This document shows positions 52,540 through 61,336 of a stretch of DNA of 64,000 nucleotides, piece by piece. The stretch covers positions 2,130,786 through 2,194,785 of the forward strand of contig NZ_JH376420.1 of the NCBI RefSeq assembly GCF_000233455.1, given 5' to 3'. The notes beneath the pieces were generated by a model, which did not search any database, was not told where the DNA came from, and was given only the letters and a program-made list of their open reading frames with translations. The first letter of the stretch is position 1; each line of letters starts with the position of its first letter. The stretch comes from [Clostridium] citroniae WAL-17108 (GTDB lineage Bacteria > Bacillota > Clostridia > Lachnospirales > Lachnospiraceae). Made by a program: the position numbers and the translations under genes.

Positions 52540-52554
52540 TCTGTTCTCCTTTTG

Positions 52555-53709
52555 TCAAGCTTCAGACTGGGGAGAGAAGAGTTTAATGTAGCTGTTTTCA
52601 TTTTCAATAACGCCATAGGCACGGGATTTCATATAAATTTTGGTTGCCCAATTGGTATGTGGTTTTACCTCATTCATCTTATTTCCGCTCTCTCCCTTAA
52701 ATACCCCGCTCCCGCCACTTTGGAGGATATTTACAGCATCCTGGTACTCCTCCTTTGTTACGGCCTGCATGGCATTTACATATTTAATATGGGTGGGATG
52801 GATCACTGTCCTTCCAACAAAGCCGTTCGCCTTATCAATAATGACTTCCCTTAACAATCCATCTATCTCCGTATTGACAATCGGTATCCTCTTGAGCAGG
52901 CAGTCCTCAATATCATAGCTTGGCAGTTCCTCAAACATCATCTGTTTGCTGGCACGGAAATATTCCCACACCGGGCCGGAAATAACATAGTTATTATTTC
53001 GTCCAAACACATTGATAATATCGGATAAGATTTCACGGACCGTCAAAATATCATAGATTGAATAATCTACACCTCTGCGCACACCAAAACAGGATGAAAA
53101 ATCCGTGGCTCCTACACGTACCTGTAGAACAAGTTCTCTATATTTATCAAGGATTTCTTTTATACCCATAAGTTCTGTTATCCGGTTTTCCTTAAATGCA
53201 ACCTCTGGGTCCTCAATAATCGGCATTCCATAAAGAATCTCTCCGAATTTTTCATTGAGCTGCTTTAGATAGAACATATATACATTTCCATTGTGGGCAT
53301 TAAATTTGGGGAAATTGATACCTGTCAGGGCTTTCACATGATGCTTTGTCAATTGCCCTGCAAAACGGATGAACTGCTCCTGACTCCTGACACGGCAGAA
53401 AATAAGCGGCAGATCATCATAAGTCAGGGAACCGTTGTCAAGCGCGGTTGCAAGTACATCCAGAACATGGATCACATTCTTTTCCGCTTCCTCAACCCTT
53501 CCCTCCGGGCAGGCATCTTCAAAACAGAACACCATGGAGGTAAGGCCCGGCAGCTGGTGATCCAGTATTTTCTGTGAAAAATCTTTTGTCCCGGGCATGT
53601 ACATAGTAGCCCCAAGACAATACTGCAGGACCTCTCTGTCTGTGTATTTATTAAATTCTTCTGGTTGTTTTACAAACTTAAAATCCGGATTATATTTATG
53701 ATGTCTCAT
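52555..53709 (-). CDS. HpcH/HpaI (CitE-like) aldolase/lyase family protein
   Basis: A 384-residue TIM-barrel protein of the citrate-lyase-beta/HpcH superfamily, which cleaves or forms C-C bonds beside a carboxylate (malyl, citramalyl or hydroxyacyl substrates). Visible features are 'LTSMVFCFEDACPEGRVEEAEKNV' (metal-site acid), 'FCRVRSQEQFIRFAG', 'GMPIIEDPEVAF', 'VRVGATDFSSCFGVRRGVDYSIYDIL' and 'GFVGRTVIHPTHIKYVNAM'. It is longer than CitE (about 290) and resembles the 'C-C bond lyase' subgroup also found in tellurium-resistance-type operons. It starts six bases after the next gene upstream. The product is unknown. Confidence 0.82.
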   Translation of the reverse strand: MRHHKYNPDFKFVKQPEEFNKYTDREVLQYCLGATMYMPGTKDFSQKILDHQLPGLTSMVFCFEDACPEGRVEEAEKNVIHVLDVLATALDNGSLTYDDLPLIFCRVRSQEQFIRFAGQLTKHHVKALTGINFPKFNAHNGNVYMFYLKQLNEKFGEILYGMPIIEDPEVAFKENRITELMGIKEILDKYRELVLQVRVGATDFSSCFGVRRGVDYSIYDILTVREILSDIINVFGRNNNYVISGPVWEYFRASKQMMFEELPSYDIEDCLLKRIPIVNTEIDGLLREVIIDKANGFVGRTVIHPTHIKYVNAMQAVTKEEYQDAVNILQSGGSGVFKGESGNKMNEVKPHTNWATKIYMKSRAYGVIENENSYIKLFSPQSEA

Positions 53710-53715
53710 CTTTTG

Positions 53716-54609
53716 TCACCTAATAGAACCTTTCTCTGAGCTAATTGCCTCTGGGTAATATGTATCGATCATTCTTTTCACAAGAGATACCTGTTTTGCG
53801 CGTTTTTTCGCATCATCCGCCGAGGATTCCCAACTGTGGGTCTGTGCAACAGAACCTCCGGTTTTCAAATAAATCGGGGCAGCTACACGTATCATTTCCG
53901 GCACTTCATAATGACGGATGAATCCGCCTGTAGATTTGGGATTTTCCGTGTGGATGTCAATGGGAATGTCAATTGCCTGCCGCATGGAAGCCAGCATCTG
54001 AAGCTGGATATCCCGGACCGGATTAATGGAATCAGCTCCGATCAGCTCTAGAAGCTTTGCGGAGCACGGATTTCCATGCCCGGCATGTGCGGATATCTTA
54101 AAGCGGCAATCGGTTGGGATCTCTCTGGATTTTCTCATTTCATTAAGAAGCCACAGGCAGCCCTCATCATATACAAGAAATGAACGGCAGCCAAATGCTG
54201 CTGCTCTCTTTACATCCTCCACTGCCCGGACCACCTGCTCCTGGCCGCGAAGACGGTATCCCATCCGTACGCCTTCCGGAGTGTTGACTGATGCACTGGT
54301 ATCTGTAGTAGCCCGCGGTCCTATTGCAAGGATCAAATCTGTCTGCGCCTGCTTGGACAACCGTACCATTTCCATGATCTCTTGGTCCGTAAGCATCATA
54401 ATTCCCTTGGTCTGCGTGACACGGTGCAGGGCTATACCGTACTGGTCCATTGCTTCCAAAAGGGCCTCCATAACCTTCGGCCCCTGAATACCCGGAACCT
54501 CAAAACGATACTGAGCTCCATCAGCAAAACGTTTTTCCGATGTGGGCAGATGATAAGCATCCCCTTCCGGCATTCCTATTGATTTCAAAAAAGCTCTTGT
54601 CTTCTGCAC
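53716..54609 (-). CDS. TIM-barrel-like protein of unknown function
   Basis: A 297-residue protein that I do not recognise with confidence. The sequence has alternating strands and helices of a TIM barrel ('DLILAIGPRATTDTSASV', 'SFLVYDEGCLWLLNEM', 'FKISAHAGHGNPCSAKLLELIGADSINP', 'PIDIHTENPKSTGGFIRHYEV', 'APIYLKTGG'), with faint similarity to U32-type proteins. His, Asp and Glu residues at strand ends could bind metal. GTG 54609 is preferred to the TTG six bases upstream because GGAGG is eight bases before it. It begins two bases after the decarboxylase stop codon, so it belongs to the organic-acid module. Confidence 0.6.
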   Translation of the reverse strand: MQKTRAFLKSIGMPEGDAYHLPTSEKRFADGAQYRFEVPGIQGPKVMEALLEAMDQYGIALHRVTQTKGIMMLTDQEIMEMVRLSKQAQTDLILAIGPRATTDTSASVNTPEGVRMGYRLRGQEQVVRAVEDVKRAAAFGCRSFLVYDEGCLWLLNEMRKSREIPTDCRFKISAHAGHGNPCSAKLLELIGADSINPVRDIQLQMLASMRQAIDIPIDIHTENPKSTGGFIRHYEVPEMIRVAAPIYLKTGGSVAQTHSWESSADDAKKRAKQVSLVKRMIDTYYPEAISSEKGSIR

Positions 54610-54611
54610 GA

Positions 54612-55766
54612 TCAATCCCTCCGTATGTCAATTTTTTTTGTTTGTAATTCTTCCATTAATTCTGCAATCAGCCCCTGATGTGATATTTTTAAAGGCGGAA
54701 GATTGTTTTTCAATCCTTTGTGGATTCTCACATCAATAAAAGAAGTTTTCTGCTGTGAAGACAGTATTCTCAATGCATTTACCAGTTCTTCCTTATCCTC
54801 GGCCGGATGCCCCATTGTCAGATATCCGGATCCTTCCGCAATCCGGGTAAAGTCCACCAAATGTCCTGCGGAGGGCTGTCCTCCCACAGACTCATGGGCG
54901 CCATTATTAAGAATGATATGCATCATATTGGGCACATCGATTTTTCCAGCCATGGAAAATGCTCCCATGTGCATAAGAGCAGCAGAATCTCCATCCAGGC
55001 AGATCACCCTGCGGTTTTTATGGGCAAGTGCAATTCCCAATGCAACAGAGGATGCATGCCCCATGGACCCAACATTCAAAAAATCATATCCATGTCCTTC
55101 CCCTCTGCGCTCTCTTAAGAAATAAAGTTCTCTGGTCGCTCTTCCTGTGGTAGCTGTATAGATAGTATCTGCCGGCATTGTATCAAGAATTATTTCAATT
55201 GCGTCCTCCCTGCTTAACGGATATCTTGAATCTGTCATATTTGACTTCTTCTCACCTGCAAATACACCCTTTCTTCCAATGATCGCAACTGGATTACAGC
55301 TGTTTTTTGCAGTTTCGACCGCCCATCTTGTCTGTTCCTCCAGCCTGTCATCATCGTCTTCCGCGATCACATAAGGGATATCCAGCATTTCTAATGTCTT
55401 TACTGTTATTTCCCCTTGCATTTGATGCTGAGGATGGTCACCGCTTCCCGGTTCTCCGCGCCATCCGATCAAAAGCACCATCGGTACACGGTACACATGC
55501 CTGTCCGCCAGTGAGATGATTGGATTCAGGGCATTTCCCATCCCTGAATTCTGCATATATACCAGCGCCATGGTATTAGTACTGAAATAATAGCCGGAAG
55601 CAATTCCCACAGCATTCCCCTCATTGGCAGCAATCACATGTTTATTATTCGGAACATTCCCCAACAGATAATTACAGAATCCATTCAGGTAAGAATCCGG
55701 AACTCCTGTAAAAAACTCAACCCCTTCTGATTGCAGCACGTTTAAAAATCTTGCCGGATTAATCAT
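54612..55766 (-). CDS. Phosphonopyruvate/sulfopyruvate decarboxylase-like ThDP enzyme
   Basis: A 384-residue thiamine-diphosphate decarboxylase resembling phosphonopyruvate decarboxylase (AepY/Fom2) and sulfopyruvate decarboxylase. The N-terminal Pyr domain has 'FFTGVPDSYLNGFCNYL' and the catalytic Glu in 'VIAANEGNAVGIASGYY'. The PP domain has the metal-diphosphate motif 'VICLDGDSAALMHMGAF' and 'HIILNNGAHESVGGQPS'. These enzymes turn a 3-substituted pyruvate into the corresponding aldehyde. No PEP mutase gene is visible, so a true phosphonate pathway is not demonstrated. GGAGG precedes the ATG. An aldo/keto reductase gene lies immediately upstream. Confidence 0.88.
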   Translation of the reverse strand: MINPARFLNVLQSEGVEFFTGVPDSYLNGFCNYLLGNVPNNKHVIAANEGNAVGIASGYYFSTNTMALVYMQNSGMGNALNPIISLADRHVYRVPMVLLIGWRGEPGSGDHPQHQMQGEITVKTLEMLDIPYVIAEDDDDRLEEQTRWAVETAKNSCNPVAIIGRKGVFAGEKKSNMTDSRYPLSREDAIEIILDTMPADTIYTATTGRATRELYFLRERRGEGHGYDFLNVGSMGHASSVALGIALAHKNRRVICLDGDSAALMHMGAFSMAGKIDVPNMMHIILNNGAHESVGGQPSAGHLVDFTRIAEGSGYLTMGHPAEDKEELVNALRILSSQQKTSFIDVRIHKGLKNNLPPLKISHQGLIAELMEELQTKKIDIRRD

Positions 55767-55780
55767 TTTTCGCCTCCACT

Positions 55781-56746
55781 TTATTTCTTCGGTTCATAAT
55801 ATTTAAAATATTCCGGTGCATCCACTCTGCTGATTTCCCAGGCATGATTGACCGCCTCCACAACATCATCCGGTAGTTTTCCTCCGGCCGCTGCCTGCAT
55901 ATTCTGTTCCAGCTGTGTCAGCCTCGATGCCCCCACAATGACCGCATCCCCTCTTTCTGCTTTCAGCATGGAGTGATGCACAAGCCATCTGTAGGCCGCC
56001 TCCGCAGCGTCCATGCAGTAAGAGGCACATATCTCTTTGATTTTATCTACCGCATCAAAATAGGAATCCTTCCAGTACCGCTGCTGGTAATTGGGCCTGT
56101 TGATAAAACGGCCTTCTTTTATTGTTCTGTCTTTACCTGAATATTTACTGGTTAGCATACCGCCTGCCAAAGGATTATAGGCATAGAATCTCATCCCATA
56201 ATAACTAAGGGCCTGGTCCAACTCGCGTTCGGCAAAACGGCTGAGAGGATTATACAAACCTTCATAAACCCCGGGCAGCATCCACCCATGCATTTTACAG
56301 ATATTGTAAACTTCAGACACCATCCATGCCGGAAAATTGCTCAGTCCTAATTCACCGAACTTTCCTTCATCGTACAACTGGGCGCAGCCCTCCAATGCGG
56401 ATTCCACCGGCGTGTCGGGATCAGGAAAATGGAGATAAAGAGTGTCCACCTTGTCAAGTCCCAATCTGTCCAGTGATGTATTCAGTTGGGTGAGCACCGC
56501 GTATTTATCCAGTCTCCCGGTTACCCTTGGATTTACCTTGGTTGACAATTTGAACGCGCCCCGCTCTCTCCCTTTTAGCACCGCACCGAGAATCCGTTCA
56601 CACTCCCCATTGTTATAAACATAGGCGGTATCCAATTCCCGGTATCCGTATGAAAGAAAACGATCCACCATCTCTGCTGCATTTTCCCCAAAGACCTGCT
56701 CACCAAATGTCATGGTCCCGAGAACCAGATTTACACATGACGGCAT
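55781..56746 (-). CDS. Aldo/keto reductase (AKR7-like)
   Basis: A 321-residue NADPH-dependent reductase. The catalytic tetrad is present: Asp39, Tyr44 ('LDTAYVYNNG'), Lys70 ('LSTKVNP') and His106 ('LYLHFPDP'). 'YNPLAGGMLTSKYSG' and 'VIVGASRLTQLEQNM' form the cofactor site. It resembles the AKR7/aflatoxin-aldehyde-reductase group, which also reduces succinic semialdehyde. Its neighbour makes an aldehyde by decarboxylation, so reduction of that aldehyde to an alcohol is the natural guess. GGAGG is nine bases before the ATG. Confidence 0.9.
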   Translation of the reverse strand: MPSCVNLVLGTMTFGEQVFGENAAEMVDRFLSYGYRELDTAYVYNNGECERILGAVLKGRERGAFKLSTKVNPRVTGRLDKYAVLTQLNTSLDRLGLDKVDTLYLHFPDPDTPVESALEGCAQLYDEGKFGELGLSNFPAWMVSEVYNICKMHGWMLPGVYEGLYNPLSRFAERELDQALSYYGMRFYAYNPLAGGMLTSKYSGKDRTIKEGRFINRPNYQQRYWKDSYFDAVDKIKEICASYCMDAAEAAYRWLVHHSMLKAERGDAVIVGASRLTQLEQNMQAAAGGKLPDDVVEAVNHAWEISRVDAPEYFKYYEPKK

Positions 56747-56767
56747 ATTTTTATTCCTCCGTTCTCA

Positions 56768-58132
56768 TTAAAGATACTGATATAATCTATCCATACATCC
56801 GTCCATCTTTTTGATGAATTCAAGCATTTCTGCTGACTCCTCCCTTTTTTTCCCTCCGTATACCGCTAATTCTATAAATCGTTCTGTAAACTCCTTTTCA
56901 GTCATCGGATTTTCAGGTTCTCCCTTAGGGAAATCCACGCGTTCCATAAACTCCTGACCTGACTTAGTTGTCAGCGTGAGAACTGCCGCTGTGACTGCCG
57001 GAAACTGGGCAGTCAGTTCATCATCTGATTCTACAGACACCTTTGATGTCAAGTCTAAGATCGTCCTATTTTTCACCTGCTCCATTGTATATTCTGAAAG
57101 GCCAGCCTTTCCATAGATCAAGCCTACCGCAATTCCATAAGGAATACTCATTTTAGCAGAAGAAACTCCTGAAATATCTGTATGGTCATGTTTATTGACA
57201 GCCCAATAATAGGTTTTGACATGGATGGCCGAAACCTCTGATGCAATAATTCTATATTTTTCTCTCAGGGTAATAGCTGCCTCAATTGCAGGATGGCAAT
57301 ATCGGCAAGCCGCATATGGTTTTGTATATGTTTTTTCTATAGCATAAGTTCCATTTAGATGAGGCTGCTTAAAATCAACCAATGCTTCTCCTGTCATCAT
57401 TTTCAGATATCCCCGGCCCCCGCCAAGAGGATCTGAATGACCTAAAAACCCCATTCTGGCCATCTGTATGGATATCAAACCGAGCAAGGCACTTTTTGCA
57501 ACATTATATGGTTTTAATTCAGAATGGTCGTCCAATACGCTTAACATTCCGGTTGCAGAGACACATGCAATTGAAAAAGCATTTTGGGCCTGCTCCTCAG
57601 TAAAATCCAGCATATATGCTACAGCAAGGGAAATACCAAGGACTCCGCAGGTTCCTGTTGCGTGATATCCCAGCTCTTTATGTGTCGGCTGAATGGATGC
57701 TGCCATTGTAAATGATGTTTCGTACCCAATTACCGCCGCTTCCAAAAACTTTGTACTGTCAACTTTATACTTTTGGGCTAACGGCAATAATACAGAAAAA
57801 ATAGGAGAGCCCAAATGGATAATACCTGTGTTGGTACCGTCATCAAAATCTAATGCATGCCCATTCAGACCATTAAAAAAGACAGCATCCTTCAAATTCA
57901 TTCCCTGATCCATGCCAATAGCCTTTATTTCACCGGGTTCTAGCTGTTCCTGTTGTACATATCTTTCGATCTTATCCCTCATTACCGTTGCTCCGGCAAG
58001 GGTCACACCTATATAATCAGCCAATGATAATCTCGCCTTATCAAGTACAGATTGTGGAATATCCTTTCTGAACAACTCCATGATTCCATGTAAAAAAATT
58101 GCTGTACTTGTTTTTGATGTTGTATCATTCAT
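56768..58132 (-). CDS. MmgE/PrpD-family protein (2-methylcitrate dehydratase-like)
   Basis: A 454-residue member of the MmgE/PrpD family, which includes 2-methylcitrate dehydratase, cis-aconitate decarboxylase and iminodisuccinate epimerase. Typical segments are 'ALDFDDGTNTGIIHLGSPIFSVLLPLA', 'GYETSFTMAASI', 'GYHATGTCGVLGISLAVAYML' and 'KPYAACRYCHPAIEAAITLRE'. The start at 58132 begins the conserved helix; an earlier in-frame codon has no support. It could dehydrate, decarboxylate or epimerise a polycarboxylic acid made by the CitE-like enzyme. Sequence alone does not decide which. Confidence 0.85.
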   Translation of the reverse strand: MNDTTSKTSTAIFLHGIMELFRKDIPQSVLDKARLSLADYIGVTLAGATVMRDKIERYVQQEQLEPGEIKAIGMDQGMNLKDAVFFNGLNGHALDFDDGTNTGIIHLGSPIFSVLLPLAQKYKVDSTKFLEAAVIGYETSFTMAASIQPTHKELGYHATGTCGVLGISLAVAYMLDFTEEQAQNAFSIACVSATGMLSVLDDHSELKPYNVAKSALLGLISIQMARMGFLGHSDPLGGGRGYLKMMTGEALVDFKQPHLNGTYAIEKTYTKPYAACRYCHPAIEAAITLREKYRIIASEVSAIHVKTYYWAVNKHDHTDISGVSSAKMSIPYGIAVGLIYGKAGLSEYTMEQVKNRTILDLTSKVSVESDDELTAQFPAVTAAVLTLTTKSGQEFMERVDFPKGEPENPMTEKEFTERFIELAVYGGKKREESAEMLEFIKKMDGCMDRLYQYL

Positions 58133-58151
58133 CCGTCTGCTTTTCCTTTCC

Positions 58152-59474
58152 CTACCATCCGCATCTTCCCATATCAAATTTCATGGAATACATATCCTGC
58201 CCCAGCGTATTCCTCACAAGCAGTTTGCTCTGGATCATCTGTACGGCGGTCTTCATGTCTTCCCTATTAAAGGCTTTCAGGGTAAACCGTCCAAAGTGCT
58301 GTCCCAAGGTTCCCATAACCTCGGGACCAATGGTGTCCCCTGATTTGTAATATTGAAGAAAATCCACAATGCATTCCATTTTCATGATTTCATCAAGTCC
58401 TTCAATAGAGCCTATGGTTCCGCTGTCCAGAGGGATCATCAATTGTGCCATAACAATGTCCTCATAATCTAACCGAATTTTTTTTATTTCTTCCGGTCTG
58501 ACCATTGTTCCGCCAAGTGCATAGCGAAGCATCATTTTCATATCATTGATTCCCATAAGCGGTTCCGTGATCTTATAGATCATTCCACCACTAAGCCGGT
58601 ACCCCATCTCATGGCAGTATATTTTCCCTTTATAGGGAATGGACTGTATAAATGCCACTCCATTTTTTAATCCCATGTCCTCAAACATATTCCGGACATT
58701 TGGGTCCAGGTCATGGAGAAATGCCTCCGTGTGTTTGGAGGGAAAGCAGGTAAATGCACTGATCAGATATTTCTTATTAACTGGATCGGCAATATATGTA
58801 TCAAAGGTCAGATACGGATCATAAGCACCCTCATCCAAAATATAACGGAAGCTGAATATCTCACCTCCATTATCAATATATTGCTCTATTACGGCATGCC
58901 TGGACACTGATGCAGCCAGAGCCGCTTCATAAGCCCTTGTCACCTCTTCCCTGTTATTACATATGGATATTCCTTTGGAACTGCATCCGTCCACAGGTTT
59001 AACAATAAGAGGATACTCAACCCCGTGATCCTGCCCGTCTCTCGTAAACCTGTCAATGGAATATTCTTGTGCTGTGGGAACTTTATTTTTAATGCAGTAT
59101 TCCTTAAATATTTTCTTATTGGAACATAGTTCCCACTGTTTTGGTGATGCATAACAGGGAAGTCCTGACTGATCACAAAGCTCTATTAAATTTTTTAGAT
59201 TAAATTCACTTGGGCCGCAGAACGCCCCATCTATTTTTTTATCTTTCACAAGCTGTATCAGTCCCGGTATGTCATCCGTACTAACCATAGCTGCCTCATC
59301 TGCAATTTGTTTGGAAATCCTCTGGCTCACATCCGCCTCATCTGTAACAATAACATATGCACCCATTGTCCGCGCCAGCCTGACCAGATCCAGTGATGCA
59401 GATGTTCCGCCTAACACCAGCAGACGTTTGTCCCGAAATTCCTGATTATCAATCTCCATTTGCTTTACCGCCAT
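58152..59474 (-). CDS. ATP-grasp ligase (second of a pair)
   Basis: A 440-residue ATP-grasp protein. The preATP-grasp Rossmann part has 'KRLLVLGGTSASLDLVRLARTMGAYVIVTDE'. The ATP-binding part has 'YPLIVKPVDGCSSKGISI', 'AVIEQYIDNGGEIFSFRYI' and metal-binding 'GKIYCHEMGYRLSGGMIYKIT'. It resembles carbamoyl-phosphate-synthase-like and amino-acid-ligase types that activate a carboxylate as acyl phosphate and couple it to an amine. Its ATG overlaps the stop of the other ATP-grasp gene by one base. In context it could attach the organic acid to an amino sugar. Either of two early ATGs may be used. Confidence 0.85.
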   Translation of the reverse strand: MAVKQMEIDNQEFRDKRLLVLGGTSASLDLVRLARTMGAYVIVTDEADVSQRISKQIADEAAMVSTDDIPGLIQLVKDKKIDGAFCGPSEFNLKNLIELCDQSGLPCYASPKQWELCSNKKIFKEYCIKNKVPTAQEYSIDRFTRDGQDHGVEYPLIVKPVDGCSSKGISICNNREEVTRAYEAALAASVSRHAVIEQYIDNGGEIFSFRYILDEGAYDPYLTFDTYIADPVNKKYLISAFTCFPSKHTEAFLHDLDPNVRNMFEDMGLKNGVAFIQSIPYKGKIYCHEMGYRLSGGMIYKITEPLMGINDMKMMLRYALGGTMVRPEEIKKIRLDYEDIVMAQLMIPLDSGTIGSIEGLDEIMKMECIVDFLQYYKSGDTIGPEVMGTLGQHFGRFTLKAFNREDMKTAVQMIQSKLLVRNTLGQDMYSMKFDMGRCGW

Positions 59475-60673
59475 TATCCATTCTCGCTCTGTTCTTCTAC
59501 CGTAATAGTGATCCCCTCTATTGCACGCTCACAGCATCGTACTGCAGATTCTGCATTATCTGCCTGGGATATTACATATCCAATGCGGTCCACACTGCTG
59601 CCAATTTCTCCTATCACATCTCCTGGTTTCTTAATCAAGGTAATCTGATAAATTCCATATAGTTTCTTTGCATCTTCTATACCGGATACTTTCTTTATTT
59701 TCCCAGGCCGAGCCTTAAAATACCGAATTGCAGAGCCCTTCTCGTATACCGGCCCAATATCAGGCTTTTCCCCAAGAGAGATCCTGATTGCAAGTTCCAC
59801 CATATCGATTCCGGTAGACAGTGGAACAAGGTGAGTAGTTATACAATCTCCTCCCATTCTGGCTCCCAGTTCAATGAGCCTGGGACCCGCCTCAGTCAGC
59901 ATGATCTCCACATGAGCCGGACCGTTATAGATTCCCAGGGACTTGACTGCTCTGACCGCAAGGTCCTTAATAGAATCAACAGCTTTCTTTCCCAGACAGC
60001 TTGGCTGGCTGTGCCCCATCTCCACAAAGTGGGGAGCCCCGGTTGTCAGTTTGTCTGTTACCTGAAGGATATGTATGTCTCCTTCCAATGCCATGACCTC
60101 AACGCTAACTTCACTTCCCTGCAGATACTCCTCAATAATGACTCCGCCCCTGCGCCCATTTGCAAAGCTGTACCGAACCGCTTCCTTTAACTCCTCTCTG
60201 CATTTGATCAGCATAACACCTCTGCTTCCGGCATTGTCCACCGGCTTGCTGATACAGGGATATATTATATTATCTGCCACATGCTCCAGGTCCCTTATGT
60301 CTGTCAAGATAAAGTACCAGGGATGCTCCACTCCCGCAGCTTCAAAAGCTTTGATCATCTCGCCCTTATCCGTGGCCTTGATTGCCGTATCGTAGGATAT
60401 TCCTACAAGTCCCAACCGCTGAGAAGCATACGCCACAGAACGCATTGGCATATCCGTAGCCAATGTCATGATACCATCAGCTTCCATTTCTTTTGCCGCC
60501 TGATAGATCCCCTCTTCATCAATGGTGCTGATATTAAAATACCGATCCGCATAGGGAATTCCCACTGCTGTGGGATCAAAATCCGCAACTCCCACATATA
60601 GTCCCATCTTCTTTGCCGTTTCAATGGCTGGAAGCTGTAATATAGAGGCACCAATTATTAACAATCGTTTCAT
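59474..60673 (-). CDS. ATP-grasp ligase (first of a pair)
   Basis: A 399-residue ATP-grasp ligase: 'KRLLIIGASILQLPAIETAKKMGLYVGVADFDP' (Rossmann), 'YPCISKPVDNAGSRGVMLI', 'GVIIEEYLQGSEVSVEVMAL' and 'EAGPRLIELGARMGGDCITTHLVPLSTGIDMVE' with metal-ligating Glu/Asn positions. The C-terminal lid ('AIRYFKARPGKIKKVSG') resembles PurK/BacD-type ligases. It overlaps the PglC-like gene by four bases and the second ATP-grasp gene by one, so the two are made in equal amounts. It probably forms an amide or peptide bond with a carboxylate substrate. Confidence 0.87.
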   Translation of the reverse strand: MKRLLIIGASILQLPAIETAKKMGLYVGVADFDPTAVGIPYADRYFNISTIDEEGIYQAAKEMEADGIMTLATDMPMRSVAYASQRLGLVGISYDTAIKATDKGEMIKAFEAAGVEHPWYFILTDIRDLEHVADNIIYPCISKPVDNAGSRGVMLIKCREELKEAVRYSFANGRRGGVIIEEYLQGSEVSVEVMALEGDIHILQVTDKLTTGAPHFVEMGHSQPSCLGKKAVDSIKDLAVRAVKSLGIYNGPAHVEIMLTEAGPRLIELGARMGGDCITTHLVPLSTGIDMVELAIRISLGEKPDIGPVYEKGSAIRYFKARPGKIKKVSGIEDAKKLYGIYQITLIKKPGDVIGEIGSSVDRIGYVISQADNAESAVRCCERAIEGITITVEEQSENG

Positions 60674-61311
60674 TTATGTATGGTCTCCTTTTCATTGCCG
60701 CCATGACCCACGGCATTCTCTCTGGAAACATAAATATTCTCTCGCATTAGTACGGACATCACTGTTTTAAACAGTATCTTCATATCCAGCACAAAAGATA
60801 TATGATTCACGTAATACAGATCATATTTAAATTTGTCCTCCTGTGAAATTGAGTTTCGATAATACGCCTGCGCGTACCCTGTTATGCCGGGACGTACATC
60901 ATACCGTCTTTTTCTTTCTTCTTCCACTTCATCAAATGGTTTTGTTGCCAATGTAGGCCTTGGTCCCACAAAACTCATATCTCCCAATAAAACATTTAAC
61001 AGCTGCGGCATTTCATCAATTGAGGTTTTTCTCATGAATCTGCCAATCTTTGTCACTCGTGGATCTCGATCCCCATTAAAGGTGGATCCATCAGAATTTC
61101 TGATATCCGGCGAATTTACATACATGGATCGAAACTTAAACATTTTAAAGGGAACTCCATCTTTCCCTCTCCTCTTTCCGTTATAAAAAACCGGTCCTGG
61201 ATCCGATAAATATATGAACGGTGCCATTATGATAATCAAAAGCAGAACAAATGGCATTACCATCAGCGCAAGCAGAAAATCCAGCCAGCGTTTTATATGT
61301 TTTTTGTACAT
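60670..61311 (-). CDS. PglC-like sugar-1-phosphate transferase (set B initiator)
   Basis: A 213-residue monotopic initiating transferase: a single re-entrant or membrane helix (about 12-35), 'SDPGPVFYNGKRRGKDGVPFKMFKFRSM', 'DRDPRVTKIGRFMRKTSIDEMPQLLNVLLGDMSFVGPRP' with the catalytic Asp-Glu region, and 'VRPGITGYAQAYYRN'. It lacks the large N-terminal domains of the set A transferase, matching the minimal PglC type that uses di-N-acetylbacillosamine or similar donors. The aminotransferase directly upstream supports such a donor. ATG 61311 is preferred; earlier in-frame codons extend an atypical N-terminus. Confidence 0.93.
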   Translation of the reverse strand: MYKKHIKRWLDFLLALMVMPFVLLLIIIMAPFIYLSDPGPVFYNGKRRGKDGVPFKMFKFRSMYVNSPDIRNSDGSTFNGDRDPRVTKIGRFMRKTSIDEMPQLLNVLLGDMSFVGPRPTLATKPFDEVEEERKRRYDVRPGITGYAQAYYRNSISQEDKFKYDLYYVNHISFVLDMKILFKTVMSVLMRENIYVSRENAVGHGGNEKETIHK

Positions 61312-61336
61312 AGTATATTCCTGTCCTTTTACAGCC

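Noticed and set aside
52555..55766. A complete phosphonate biosynthesis pathway
   Set aside because: Only the decarboxylase-like step is recognisable. No PEP mutase and no AEP transaminase or alcohol dehydrogenase of the known pathway is seen, so this is kept as a hypothesis only.
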